Notes: generated by a model from the letters alone, not told the origin. A stretch of 64,000 nucleotides of DNA from CAZEBW01 sp964510205 (GCA_964510205.1 CAZEBW010000005.1:24556-88555), one strand, 5' to 3'; counted from the first letter of the stretch, positions 50,097 to 59,616 are shown. A program made the numbers and translations.

Positions 50097-50881
50097 GGGT
50101 TATCGCTAGCCGGAGTCTGTCCTACATTCGATATATCGCTGGCCGCGGCGCGACGGCCACCGCTGTCGCAATGGAGAAAGAGGTGGTGCGAGAGGCGCCA
50201 GTGACGGTGTATGTCAACGGCAGAGAGTTGATTACTTTCCTCTGCACGCCTCAACACCTGAGAAACCTGGCGCTGGGATTCCTCTATTTGGAGGGCATCA
50301 TCAGCGGCCTGGACGAGGTCGCGCTGCTGCGGGTCTGCGACGACGAGGAGACGATTGAGGCGCGGCTGACCCGCGATGTCGAGTTGCCGACCAGGCGCGT
50401 GCTGACCTCCGGCTGTGGCGGCGGCACGACCTTCGCCGACTTGACTGCGCAGGCCGATGCGGTGGATTCTGCGCTGACAGTGACGCCATCCCAAATCCTC
50501 GGCCTGATGCGCGAGCTTTACAAAGAGGCCGACCTCTACCGCGCCAGCGGCGGCGTGCACACCTCGGCCCTGAGCGACGGTCAGCAGTTGTTGGCCGTGG
50601 CCTCGGACGTGGGCCGACATAACACGTTGGACAAGATCCAAGGCCAGTGTTTGCTGGAGGGGATTGACACCAGGGATTGCATCCTCTTGACCACCGGGCG
50701 TCTCTCCGCCGAGATGTTGAACAAGGCGGCCAAGATGCGGGCGCCCGTTCTGGTCTCGCGCACCTCGCCCACCGATCTGGCCGTGGAGCTGGCCAAAGCC
50801 TGGGGCATCACCCTCATCGGTTATGCCCGTGGCGGGCAAATGCACGTCTACAGCGGCGAGGAGCGAGTGGAGATGGGCTGA
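50093..50881 (+). CDS. fdhD: Formate dehydrogenase accessory sulfurtransferase FdhD
   Basis: Transfers sulfur to the Mo/W-bis-MGD cofactor of formate dehydrogenase. 262 residues: ITFLCTPQHLRNLALGFLYL, GGVHTSALSDGQQL, DVGRHNTLDKIQGQCLLEG and RTSPTDLAVELAKAWGITLI. The sulfur-carrier loop reads LTSGCGGGTTF, with only one of the two cysteines of the classical C-x-x-C. GTG at 50093 gives the family length; the ribosome site abuts it closely. The formate dehydrogenase itself is not in this window. Confidence 0.93.
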   Translation: MRVIASRSLSYIRYIAGRGATATAVAMEKEVVREAPVTVYVNGRELITFLCTPQHLRNLALGFLYLEGIISGLDEVALLRVCDDEETIEARLTRDVELPTRRVLTSGCGGGTTFADLTAQADAVDSALTVTPSQILGLMRELYKEADLYRASGGVHTSALSDGQQLLAVASDVGRHNTLDKIQGQCLLEGIDTRDCILLTTGRLSAEMLNKAAKMRAPVLVSRTSPTDLAVELAKAWGITLIGYARGGQMHVYSGEERVEMG

Positions 50882-50906
50882 CGCGATCAACACAGCTCTA
50901 TCAACG

Positions 50907-50939
50907 AAAGCCCCAGACCGTCAAGCGGCCTGGGGCTTT
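50907..50939. terminator. Bidirectional terminator between fdhD and the HAD gene
   Basis: AAAGCCCCAG (50907-50916) and CTGGGGCTTT (50930-50939) form a 10-bp stem with A-rich and T-rich flanks on both sides, placed between convergent genes. Confidence 0.85.
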
Positions 50940-50966
50940 GTGCATTGTCAGACTGATGGCTTGTCC

Positions 50967-51695
50967 TCACTTCCAGCTCTCGAGCAACGCCCCCAGGTCG
51001 GCTAACGTGCCGCGATAGGTCGGCTCCGGTGTGGCGGGATCCAGCTTCCCTCTGTCCTCACTCCCAGGCTTGAGAGGACGAATGTGGAAAGTAGCGCAGC
51101 CCAGGTGAGCCGCGACCATGTCCACGTCCTCGTCGCCGACTACCAGGCATGTTTCGGCGTGGCAGCCGATGGTTTCCAGGATGTGCTCGAAATAGAGCGG
51201 GTTGGGCTTGCAGGCGCGGCTGTTTTCGTAGGTGGTGACCAACCGGTATGGGAAGTCCGCAACGCCGGCCCACGCCATCCGCTGCTCAATAGCCGTGGCG
51301 GGGAAGAGGGGATTGGTGGCAATCACCACGTCGAAGCCCAGATCGAACGCCTGCTGGACGACCTGACGAGCCTGGGGTTTGCGTCGGGTGTATTGCCGCA
51401 GCGACGGGAAGTCGTTGGCGTAGAAGTCCAAGAAAATCGGCTCCAGTTCCTGACGGGAATGGCCGGCCAGCGGATAGAAAGCCGCCGCGAAAACCTCCTC
51501 ATTGGTGGCGCGTCCGTCGTTGTCCGCCATGGCGTTGCTGGCTTGCATGAGGCGGGAAACAAACTCGTCGGGGGGCGCGATGTGAGCCACGCGAGCGCTC
51601 AGCATCTTGAAGTAGTGCGGCAGGAAAACGTCCATGTTGCTGTCTAGCAATGTGCCGTCCAGGTCAAAGAGAATTGCTCTGATAGCATCATTCAT
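50967..51695 (-). CDS. HAD superfamily hydrolase
   Basis: 242 residues. Motif I AILFDLDGTLLDSNMD, motif II VVIATNPLFPATA, the lysine region RACKPNPLYFEHIL and motif IV LVVGDEDVDMVAA. A phosphatase or phosphoglycolate phosphatase-like enzyme; the substrate cannot be told. GAAAGGAGCGGCTCAACC lies before the ATG. Transcribed divergently from the secreted protein gene. Confidence 0.92.
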   Translation of the reverse strand: MNDAIRAILFDLDGTLLDSNMDVFLPHYFKMLSARVAHIAPPDEFVSRLMQASNAMADNDGRATNEEVFAAAFYPLAGHSRQELEPIFLDFYANDFPSLRQYTRRKPQARQVVQQAFDLGFDVVIATNPLFPATAIEQRMAWAGVADFPYRLVTTYENSRACKPNPLYFEHILETIGCHAETCLVVGDEDVDMVAAHLGCATFHIRPLKPGSEDRGKLDPATPEPTYRGTLADLGALLESWK

Positions 51696-51793
51696 TTGGT
51701 TGAGCCGCTCCTTTCTTGGTTGGTAATTTTAGCACATCTCTGACAGATTCACAAGTGTTAGTCACCTGGACGGCTCACGAATCTGTATCAAAC

Positions 51794-51837
51794 CTTTACA
51801 ACTTCTTCATCACCTCTTCATGCACTTTTGGTACAAT
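51794..51837 (+). promoter_or_regulatory. Phased CTTCAT operator and -10 box upstream of the secreted protein gene
   Basis: CTTTAC (51794), CTTCAT (51805) and CTTCAT (51816) are spaced exactly 11 bp apart; 10 bp after the last comes TACAAT (51832-51837). No -35 consensus is present, so activation by a DNA-bound OmpR/PhoB-type regulator is likely. The same arrangement occurs at 54385-54439. The rest of 51696-51793 shows nothing else. Confidence 0.78.
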
Positions 51838-51894
51838 ACAGGCGAGTTAGGAAAGAGGTAACTCGAATCCCAAACGAGAGGAGGTGACAACAAG

Positions 51895-52431
51895 ATGAAG
51901 AAGAGGTTTGTGATCCTGGCTGGTGCAGCGCTGGCAGTGGTTCTCTTGGGAGCGACTTTGGCGGCGCCTGCCTTCGCTCAGGAAGAGACGCCGCCCACAC
52001 CTGAAGGACACTTTGGTTGTGGCGGCCGAGGCTTTGGCCTGATGGGCGGTTCGTGGACCATGTTCGACACAGTGGCTGATGCCCTAGGGCTGACGCCTGA
52101 AGAGCTCTTCGCCCAGTTACACGCGGGCGAGACGCTGGAGGAGATCGCCGAGGCGCAGGGCGTCGAGCTGGAAGAGGTATACGACGCCATAGATGCTGCC
52201 CGAGCTGAGGCCATGCGAGAGGCCATCCAGCAAGCCGTGGAGGATGGACGCACAACTCAAGAGCAGGCCGACTGGCTGCTGGAGGGGCTGGAGCAGGGCT
52301 TCTTCCCCATGATGGGACGAAGCTTCGGCTCTGACCATGGGATGAGAGGAGGCGGCTTCGGGCGCGGGATGAGGAAGGACTTCGGAAGCTTCGGTCCATC
52401 TTCGGCCCCGTCCAATGCCCCGAGTCTCTAA
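51895..52431 (+). CDS. Secreted glycine-rich helical protein of unknown function
   Basis: 178 residues with a clear signal peptide (MKKRFVILAGAALAVVLLGA to about APAFAQ). The mature part has MFDTVADALGLTPEELFAQL and HAGETLEEIAEAQGVELEEV, a helix pattern seen in several secreted Firmicutes and Chloroflexota proteins, then QQAVEDGRTTQEQADWLLEG and a Gly/Arg/Ser-rich tail with methionines. It could be an extracytoplasmic chaperone or a metal-binding protein; that is a guess from composition. AGGAGGTGAC ribosome site. Upstream of htrA and under the phased-repeat promoter. Confidence 0.75.
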   Translation: MKKRFVILAGAALAVVLLGATLAAPAFAQEETPPTPEGHFGCGGRGFGLMGGSWTMFDTVADALGLTPEELFAQLHAGETLEEIAEAQGVELEEVYDAIDAARAEAMREAIQQAVEDGRTTQEQADWLLEGLEQGFFPMMGRSFGSDHGMRGGGFGRGMRKDFGSFGPSSAPSNAPSL

Positions 52432-52488
52432 AAGGTGCTGTAGCATTATCCGCCCTGCGGTCGGTTGAATAGAGCCGTCCGCGCCAGT

Positions 52489-52525
52489 GAGGGGGGTGAG
52501 GCCCTGGTCTTGCCCCCCTCGTTTT
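52489..52525 (+). terminator. Terminator between the secreted protein and htrA
   Basis: GAGGGGGG (52489-52496) and CCCCCCTC (52513-52520) with GTTTTG after. It may partly separate htrA from the upstream gene. Confidence 0.75.
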
Positions 52526-52545
52526 GTTGAAAGGGATAGAGTCTG

Positions 52546-53712
<1,167 letters not shown>

Positions 53713-53742
53713 ATGGGCATCGAATCTGCCGTCCCCACAGCA

Positions 53743-53775
53743 AAAGCGGGAGGGGCGCAACGCCTCCCGCTTTGG
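53743..53775 (+). terminator. Rho-independent terminator after htrA
   Basis: AAAGCGGGAGG (53743-53753) and CCTCCCGCTTT (53763-53773), an 11-bp stem with T-rich 3' flank. The gap 53776-53915 shows nothing else. Confidence 0.82.
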
Positions 53776-53915
53776 TTTCCCCTCATTTCAGCTCGGCTTC
53801 TTGCCGAACACGATCCGTGGATGCATGGGGGTGCTCGCTGAACGCGTGATATCTCGTGCGATCCCTTGGGGACGTTGTTTATGCAGATGGGGCGTAATGG
53901 CGACGGGCGGCAGTA

Positions 53916-54203
53916 TCAGTGCGTGCCGCTGTCCATTTCCTCCAAGATGAGCATCTGGCCCATCTCTTTGATCCCGGCGGCCTTCATGCGCGCCTTGAGG
54001 TCGGGTGAATCCATGAAGGCCTGCACCTGCTCCGCGCTCTCCTGCACCGAGAGCACGGTGACGGTGTTGGGATCATCCACGTTGCGGAACACCTGGAACG
54101 AGATCTCGCCGCTTGCCTTGCGCTGCTCAGCGCTGGCGTCATACCCTTCCTTCCATTGGTCGTAATCTTCGACCTTGAATCCAACGTGCAAATGCGTGAC
54201 CAT
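53916..54203 (-). CDS. Dimeric alpha/beta-barrel domain protein
   Basis: 95 residues, ferredoxin-like fold of the ABM/EthD/DUF1330-like superfamily: VTHLHVGFKVEDYDQWKEGY, VFRNVDDPNTVTVLSVQES and FMDSPDLKARMKAAGI. Members include small monooxygenases, and many have no known function. ATG at 54203 follows CGAGGAGGTACGTCTG, which decides the start over the longer frame. Divergent from the exporter operon. Confidence 0.82.
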   Translation of the reverse strand: MVTHLHVGFKVEDYDQWKEGYDASAEQRKASGEISFQVFRNVDDPNTVTVLSVQESAEQVQAFMDSPDLKARMKAAGIKEMGQMLILEEMDSGTH

Positions 54204-54384
54204 CAGACGTACCTCCTCGTATGAATAGTTTTGTGGAAATGTGCACCATGGACGATTATACATCAGCCTGTGGGAAAACGCAAGCTCAACTTGGGAGCGA
54301 TCGTGTCCCAGCGGTGCAAGAGGGGCTTAAGAGCGACCTGCAACGTCCTTCGTGCTTCGTGCGAGCTGTCAAATCCAATCAAAT

Positions 54385-54439
54385 CTTTACAGCACCTTCA
54401 TAACACCTTCATCGAATCTTCATGAGAGTGTGTTACAAT
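54385..54439 (+). promoter_or_regulatory. Phased CTTCAT operator and -10 box upstream of the exporter operon
   Basis: CTTTAC (54385), CTTCAT (54396), CTTCAT (54407) and CTTCAT (54418), each 11 bp apart, then 10 bp to TACAAT (54434-54439). Same geometry as 51794-51837. Within the 363-nt gap 54204-54566 I see nothing else convincing; 54460-54520 carries a short AACCAGGTTTCT/TGTCCAAA repeat-like stretch. Confidence 0.8.
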
Positions 54440-54566
54440 AGATTGGAGTTTGGACAAACGCGCGGAGGCGGTCAGAAACCAGGTTTCTCCCACTTTGTCC
54501 AAAGTCCAACATAATTAAGGGTGGGTAGAAACAGCTATGTCCCCGAACGCGGGGAGGAGGAGAACG

Positions 54567-56621
54567 ATGAGGTCTTTTTGGGGTAACAAGCGTCTTGTTT
54601 TCATTCTGGCACTAGTTGTGGTTCTGGCTGGCGCCGCTGGCGGTTGGTACTACTACAAACAGTATCTTCCAGCCCAGGCAGCGCCTCCAGTCGAGACCAT
54701 GGAGACCGCCCAGGCGTATCGGGGCGACCTGCTCATCACTGCCAGCGGCTCGGGCGAACTGATCCCGTCGGAGGAAGTGGAGTTGGGCTTTTCTAGCAGC
54801 GGCACCCTGGTCGAGATGCTGGTGGAAGTGGGCGACCGCGTGCAGGCTGGCGATGTGCTGGCCCGCTTGGACGCCGCGCCCCTGGAGCGGGCGGTGATTC
54901 AGGCGGAGGCCAACCTTACTAAAGCGCAGAACAACCTGGAGAGGGCCAAGAATCCCTACACCGATCTGGACCTCATCCAGGGCCGGCTGGCCGTGTCCCA
55001 GGCAGAGTTGGATCTGGCCGATGCTCAACAGAAACTGGAGGAGGCGCGAGATCCCTACACCGCTCTCGATTTGACCCAGGCCAAGCTGGCCGTGGCCCAG
55101 GCCGAAATCAACTTGGCAAATACCGAGGAGGCCCTGGAGAAGGCACGGGACCCTTACACCGAGCTTGACCTGACCCAAGCCAAGCTGGCTGTGGCCCAGG
55201 CTGAGATAGACCTGGAAGATGCCAAGCAGGACCTGGAGGCCGTGCTAAACCCGGACATCGAGGCGGCCCAGGCCGCTGTCCGCGATGCCGAAGCAGCCTT
55301 GGAAAGCGCCAGGAATCAGTTGATTGTGGTCGAAAACGACTCCGATAACGCAGCCAAGCTCCGCACCCTGGAGGCCGAAGCGGACTGGTACCGGAGAAAC
55401 TATTGGGAAGCCCAGCAGAAGTTTGAGGATGGGAAGATTGACCAGGGAAAGCTCAACCAGGAATACAGCAACATGCTGGCCGCTGAGGAGAGACTGACCG
55501 CCGCCCGCGCTCAGGCTGAATCGTCCCTGGCCAACGCTCAGAATAAGGTTACCCAGGCGGAGGAGGCGTTGCAGGACGCTCAACAGAACCTGGCTGAGCT
55601 CCAGAGCGGGCCGGACGCTGTGGAGCGGACCCGTGCTGAGACGCGGGTGACTCAGGCCGAGTACAATTTGACGCAAGCTCAAGAGACCCTGGCCGAGATG
55701 GAGGCCGGATCCGATCCTCTGGAGGCGAGTCGCGCCGAGGCGCAGGTGGCCCAGGCGGAGTACGAGCTGTCTAAGGCCCAGGAAACCCTGGCCGAGATCG
55801 AGGCTGGTCCCGATCCCCTGGCGGTGAGCCGTGCAGAGACTCAGGTAGCTCAGGCGGAGTACAACCTGGCCACGGCCCAAGAGATGCTGACCGAGATCGA
55901 GGCCGGTCCCGATCCTGACGAGGTCGAGCTGGCCGAGGCCGACTTAATCAGCGCGCAGGCGAGCCTGGAAGAGGCCCAGGCCAATCTGGAGGCGGCGACG
56001 CTGACCGCGCCGTTCGGCGCCACGGTCATCTCGGTGGGGGCATCGGCGGGCGATAGTGTTTCGTCCAACACCGTCGTGGTCGCGCTGGCCAACTTGGAAA
56101 CCCCCCAGATCCTCTTCTGGGTGGAGGAGACAGACCTGGCGAGTGTTGCGCCGGGCAACGCGGTGAACAGCATCTTCGAGGCGCTGCCTGACTACGTCTT
56201 TCCCGGCGAGATCTTGAAAGTGGACCCGTCGCTGGTGAGGGTGGACAATACGTGGGCCATCCAGAGCCGGGCCAGCGTGGACCTGTCCGCACATCCCGTC
56301 AACTTGCTCTCCGGCATGAACGCTGAGGTCGAGATCGTGGCTGGGGAAGCTCGAAACGCGGTGCTCGTGCCCATCCAGGCGCTGCGGGAAATCGCGCCAG
56401 ACCAGTACGCCGTCTTCGTCGTGCGGCCCAACGGGGAATTGGAAATGCGGATGGTTGAGGTGGGGCTGAAGGACTACGTCAACGCCGAGATCCTCTCTGG
56501 TCTGGAGACGGGCGAGTCCGTCAGCGTCGGCGCGGTGGAAAGCTCGGACACGTCAACCGACTCCTCCAGCGGGGACGAACAGCCCGCGCCGGGCATGATG
56601 CGCTTCTTTGGCGGAGGCTAG
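54567..56621 (+). CDS. HlyD/MacA-type efflux adaptor with long repeated coiled coil
   Basis: 684 residues. N-terminal membrane anchor (about 8-28), lipoyl/barrel-sandwich half TASGSGELIPSEEVELGFSS, then an extended coiled-coil hairpin and the second half ATLTAPFGATVISVGASAGD, closing with a beta-barrel (IQALREIAPDQYAVFVV). Two tandem arrays of 33-residue repeats make the coil: three copies of the (D/N)PYTxLDLTQAKLAVAQAE type near 54950-55250 and three of the GPDPLAVSRAETQVAQAE type near 55605-55925. ATG at 54567 has GGAGGAGGAG upstream. It works with the ATPase and permease that follow. Confidence 0.92.
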   Translation: MRSFWGNKRLVFILALVVVLAGAAGGWYYYKQYLPAQAAPPVETMETAQAYRGDLLITASGSGELIPSEEVELGFSSSGTLVEMLVEVGDRVQAGDVLARLDAAPLERAVIQAEANLTKAQNNLERAKNPYTDLDLIQGRLAVSQAELDLADAQQKLEEARDPYTALDLTQAKLAVAQAEINLANTEEALEKARDPYTELDLTQAKLAVAQAEIDLEDAKQDLEAVLNPDIEAAQAAVRDAEAALESARNQLIVVENDSDNAAKLRTLEAEADWYRRNYWEAQQKFEDGKIDQGKLNQEYSNMLAAEERLTAARAQAESSLANAQNKVTQAEEALQDAQQNLAELQSGPDAVERTRAETRVTQAEYNLTQAQETLAEMEAGSDPLEASRAEAQVAQAEYELSKAQETLAEIEAGPDPLAVSRAETQVAQAEYNLATAQEMLTEIEAGPDPDEVELAEADLISAQASLEEAQANLEAATLTAPFGATVISVGASAGDSVSSNTVVVALANLETPQILFWVEETDLASVAPGNAVNSIFEALPDYVFPGEILKVDPSLVRVDNTWAIQSRASVDLSAHPVNLLSGMNAEVEIVAGEARNAVLVPIQALREIAPDQYAVFVVRPNGELEMRMVEVGLKDYVNAEILSGLETGESVSVGAVESSDTSTDSSSGDEQPAPGMMRFFGGG

Positions 56622-56623
56622 GA

Positions 56624-57466
56624 ATGTCTGAGCGTCCTCTGATCGAAATCAAAAATCTCAGCAAAATCTACGGCGCTGGTGATATAGCTGTCCACGCGCT
56701 GCGGGGGGTGGATTTGCAGGTGGAACGGGGCGAGTTCGTGGCGGTCATGGGCCCCTCGGGCTCGGGCAAATCCACGCTGATGAACATCCTGGGTTGCCTG
56801 GATCGGCCCACCGATGGCGCCTACGTCCTGGATGGCGAGGACGTCAGTCGTTTGAGCAAAAACAAGCTGGCCGCGGTCCGCAATCGCAATATCGGCTTCG
56901 TCTTTCAATCCTACAACCTGCTGCCCCGGCTGACGGCGGTCAAGAATGTGCTGTTGCCCCTGCTGTACGACGGCCATCAGCGCCTGTCTGACGAGGAGTG
57001 CCAGCGGCGCGCCGTCGCCGCTTTGGAGTCGGTGGGGCTGGGCGACCGGGCTCATCACCGCCCCAACGAGCTGTCGGGCGGGCAGCAGCAGCGGGTGGCC
57101 ATCGCCCGCGCGCTGATCAACAATCCGTCCCTTATTCTGGCCGACGAGCCCACCGGCAACCTGGACACCCAATCCAGTGAGGAGATCCTAGACCTGTTGC
57201 ATCAACTGCACGACCAGGGGGCGACCATTGTCATGGTCACTCACGAGCCCGGCCTCGCTGATCATGCCGGGCGGGTCATCTTCCTCCGCGATGGGCAGAT
57301 TGTGTCCGACAAGCTCAACGGCATGAGGCGGGGCAAGCTTGCGGGCCGGGCGGAATCCGTGGATTCGGAAACTCGTGATCTGGAAGTTCGGAATTCGGCC
57401 TCCGAATCACGAATCCACGAATCTACGAATCCCGAATCTTCCACTCGCGAAACGAGGTCGCCATGA
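56624..57466 (+). CDS. MacB/LolD-type ABC transporter ATP-binding protein
   Basis: 280 residues. Walker A GPSGSGKST (43-51), Q-loop FVFQSYNLLPRLTAVKNVLL, signature LSGGQQQRVAIARAL, Walker B LILADEPTGNLDTQ and H-loop MVTHEPG. The core ends near residue 230; the last 40 residues (AESVDSETRDLEVRNSASES and onward) are encoded by an iterated CGAATCCACGAATCTACG tract and look like recent non-functional extension. It starts 2 nt after the adaptor and overlaps the permease by 4 nt. Confidence 0.94.
   Translation: MSERPLIEIKNLSKIYGAGDIAVHALRGVDLQVERGEFVAVMGPSGSGKSTLMNILGCLDRPTDGAYVLDGEDVSRLSKNKLAAVRNRNIGFVFQSYNLLPRLTAVKNVLLPLLYDGHQRLSDEECQRRAVAALESVGLGDRAHHRPNELSGGQQQRVAIARALINNPSLILADEPTGNLDTQSSEEILDLLHQLHDQGATIVMVTHEPGLADHAGRVIFLRDGQIVSDKLNGMRRGKLAGRAESVDSETRDLEVRNSASESRIHESTNPESSTRETRSP
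57355..57447. repeat. Iterated GAATCCACGAATCTACGAAT tract inside the ABC ATPase gene
   Basis: Words GGATTCGGAA, CGGAATTCGG, CCGAATCACGAATCCACG and AATCTACGAATCCCGAATC follow each other, with palindromic arrangement. Same words as 9920-9985 and 58690-58720; here they are translated. Confidence 0.8.
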
Positions 57467-58689
57467 ATCTACGACGAACGTTCAAAGTAGCCTGGGAAGG
57501 GCTGACCCTCAACAGGGCCCGCTCGTTCCTGACGACGCTGGGCGTCGTCATCGGCGTGGCGGCGGTCATCATCATGCTGGCCGTCAGCGCGGGGGCCGAG
57601 GCCGAGATCGCCGACCAGATCAACGCCCTGGGGGCCAACTTGATCATAGTGATGCCCAAATTCCAGAGAGGCGGTGTCGGAGGGGGGAAGGGTGGATCGT
57701 CCGGCCTGGAATACCCAGAGGATCTGGAGGCCCTCGAGCAGAACGTGAGCGGCATTAACGGGATCTCGGCCGAGCAATCAACCATGCAGGAAGTGCAAGG
57801 AGGCGGGAATACGCTGTCGGACGTCTCCGTTGTAGGGACGACCGCTGGCTTCCCCGCCGTGCGCGAGTATGAGGTGGCGATGGGGCGTTTTCTGACCGAT
57901 GAGGACAACGAGCGGAAGAGCAAGGTCGCGGTGCTGGGGTACAACCTGGCTCAGGAACTCTTCGGCGAGCAGAGCCCCCTTGGACAGAAGGTGAAGATCG
58001 GCTCTACGAACTTCGTGGTCATCGGTGTGATGGAGAAGAAGGGCATGGTGGGCAACACCGACTACGACGCGCGCGTTTACATCCCGCTGAACGTCGTCTT
58101 CCAGCGGTACCAGGCCTCGCGGTTCGGTGGCGACGCGGTGCGCACCATCTACGTCTCGGCCGAGAGCAAAGAGGTGATGGACAGTGTAATGGATCAAATC
58201 ACCACGGTGCTGTGCAGGCAGCACGACGTGCCGCCTGCAGAGGCCGACTTCATGCTGATGACCCAGGATAGCGTCATTGAGACCGCGGCGTCCACGACCG
58301 AGGCCTTCCGCAGCCTGCTGGCCTGGGTGGCGGGGGTGTCGCTGGTGGTGGGCGGCATCGGTATCATGAACATCATGCTGGTCAGCGTCACCGAGCGGAC
58401 GCGGGAGATCGGCCTGCGGCAGGCGCTGGGCGCCCGTCCCCGCGACGTGCGGCTGCAATTCCTGCTGGAGGCAGTGGTGTTGAGTCTGGTGGGCGGGCTG
58501 GTCGGTGTCCTTGCTGGTGTGGGCGGCTCCTACCTCTTTGGTGAGCTTGGGACGATGCGCACCGAGCTGGTGCCGCTCTCCATCCCGCTGGCCTTTGCCG
58601 CCGCGGCGGTGGTGGGCATCTTCTTCGGCTACTATCCAGCCACCAAGGCAGCGCAGTTGGATCCCATTGAGGCCTTGAGGCGGGAGTGA
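57463..58689 (+). CDS. MacB/FtsX-family ABC transporter permease
   Basis: 408 residues: N-terminal helix (SFLTTLGVVIGVAAVIIMLA), a large extracytoplasmic MacB-PCD domain (about 45-270), then three transmembrane segments (LLAWVAGVSLVVGGIGIMNI, LLEAVVLSLVGGLVGVLAGV, SIPLAFAAAAVVGIFFGYYP) and the FtsX signature TREIGLRQALGARPRDVRLQ. With the adaptor and ATPase it forms a tripartite-like exporter. In this lineage, probably without a classical outer membrane, it may export peptides or respond to envelope-active compounds. Confidence 0.94.
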   Translation: MNLRRTFKVAWEGLTLNRARSFLTTLGVVIGVAAVIIMLAVSAGAEAEIADQINALGANLIIVMPKFQRGGVGGGKGGSSGLEYPEDLEALEQNVSGINGISAEQSTMQEVQGGGNTLSDVSVVGTTAGFPAVREYEVAMGRFLTDEDNERKSKVAVLGYNLAQELFGEQSPLGQKVKIGSTNFVVIGVMEKKGMVGNTDYDARVYIPLNVVFQRYQASRFGGDAVRTIYVSAESKEVMDSVMDQITTVLCRQHDVPPAEADFMLMTQDSVIETAASTTEAFRSLLAWVAGVSLVVGGIGIMNIMLVSVTERTREIGLRQALGARPRDVRLQFLLEAVVLSLVGGLVGVLAGVGGSYLFGELGTMRTELVPLSIPLAFAAAAVVGIFFGYYPATKAAQLDPIEALRRE

Positions 58690-58720
58690 GCGAATCCACG
58701 AATCTACGAATGTACGAATC
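58690..58720. repeat. CGAATCCACGAATCTACGAAT repeat
   Basis: CGAATCCACGAATCTACGAA followed by TGTACGAATCC, just after the permease stop. Same family as 57355-57447. Confidence 0.65.
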
Positions 58721-58736
58721 CTATGGGGGAGGGGAA

Positions 58737-59360
58737 ATGAAGGTTTTGCGAGTAACATTGATTGTAATGCTTGTCGTTGCAGCATTGGCTGGATGTGGGG
58801 GAAGTGAAGCGACCCCGGCGCCGGCGGACACAGGGGGCAGCGAGGTTTATACCAGCGTGGCTCTTGACACCTCTTACGAGAACGCGCTGCCGGTGAGCAG
58901 ACAGCTTGCGCTGGGCATATTCCAACTGGAGGAAACGGAGAACGCCGTCACGCCGGAGCAGGCCAAGACCTTGCTGCCGCTGTGGCAGGCGATCCAGGCG
59001 GGTACGCTGCAGAGCGACGCCGAGACGAACGCCGTCCTGAAGCAGATCGAGGGTGTGTTGACGTCGGAGCAGGTGGAAGCCATCGCCGCCATGCAGCTCA
59101 CCGCGGAAGACGAGAGGACGTGGGTACAGGAGCAAGGTATAAGCATGGAAGCATCGCCGGAGGCGCTAGCCACACGCCAGGCCAAGGGTGGCGGACAGGG
59201 CGGTTCTGGACCGCCCGGCAACATGAGCGAAGAGGATCGGGCGACTAAGCGCGCCACCGCCGAGGCTGGTGGCATGAACCTCAGCGAACGCGGATTCAGG
59301 GGCGTCAACATCCTGGCCCAGCCGCTGATCGAACTGCTGACCCAGCGGGCGGCGGAGTGA
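58737..59360 (+). CDS. Lipoprotein associated with the MacB-type exporter
   Basis: 207 residues with lipobox ALAGCGGSE after a hydrophobic signal, so anchored on the outer face of the membrane. The mature part is helical: LDTSYENALPVSRQLALGIF, ETENAVTPEQAKTLLPLWQA, NAVLKQIEGVLTSEQVEAIA and a Gly/Pro-rich stretch. I do not recognise a named family. The repeated spacing of EQ/AKTLLPLW-type helices resembles Spy/CpxP-like LTxxQ proteins loosely. Position as last gene of the exporter operon suggests a sensor or substrate-binding role. Confidence 0.75.
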   Translation: MKVLRVTLIVMLVVAALAGCGGSEATPAPADTGGSEVYTSVALDTSYENALPVSRQLALGIFQLEETENAVTPEQAKTLLPLWQAIQAGTLQSDAETNAVLKQIEGVLTSEQVEAIAAMQLTAEDERTWVQEQGISMEASPEALATRQAKGGGQGGSGPPGNMSEEDRATKRATAEAGGMNLSERGFRGVNILAQPLIELLTQRAAE

Positions 59361-59392
59361 TTTGAGTTATAGCTAGGCTAGGCCTCAGTCAG

Positions 59393-59420
59393 TTGACTAT
59401 TTTGGCCTCTGTGCTACAAT
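59393..59420 (+). promoter_or_regulatory. Sigma-70-type promoter for the two-component system
   Basis: TTGACT (59393-59398), 16-nt spacer, TACAAT (59415-59420). It would give a leader of about 190 nt before the response regulator ATG. Confidence 0.68.
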
Positions 59421-59456
59421 GAGGACATGAGGATGCCGGATATTGGTGCGATGGGG

Positions 59457-59568
59457 CAAGTTGCGGAGCCCGCAACTTGTTGAGGCTCTCCTGTTGCGTT
59501 GTCAGATTATTGGATTGCAAAGATCACCCTGGTAAAGCCCGAACGAGTTCGGGAGTCCGACTGGCTTT
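59457..59568 (+). promoter_or_regulatory. Structured 5' leader of the two-component operon
   Basis: CAAGTTGCGG (59457-59466) and CCGCAACTTG (59470-59479) form a perfect 10-bp stem; AAAGCC (59534-59539) pairs with GGCTTT (59563-59568) around CGAA-CGAG-TTCG. A T-rich tract follows at 59587-59600. I could not match it to a known riboswitch class; it could also be a repeat element. Confidence 0.45.
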
Positions 59569-59616
59569 ATCCAACGGTTATGCGTGTTTTTCTTTTTTGT
59601 CTGATGCAGAGTGAAC

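Noticed and set aside
54950..55925. CRISPR-like array in regularly repeated DNA
   Set aside because: The 99-bp period is in frame within the exporter adaptor and encodes a heptad coiled coil; there are no short conserved repeats with unique spacers. No CRISPR array or cas gene was seen anywhere in the window.
59457..59568. Known riboswitch (c-di-GMP or similar) before the two-component genes
   Set aside because: The conserved core bases of the classes I know are not present; kept only as an unassigned structured leader.
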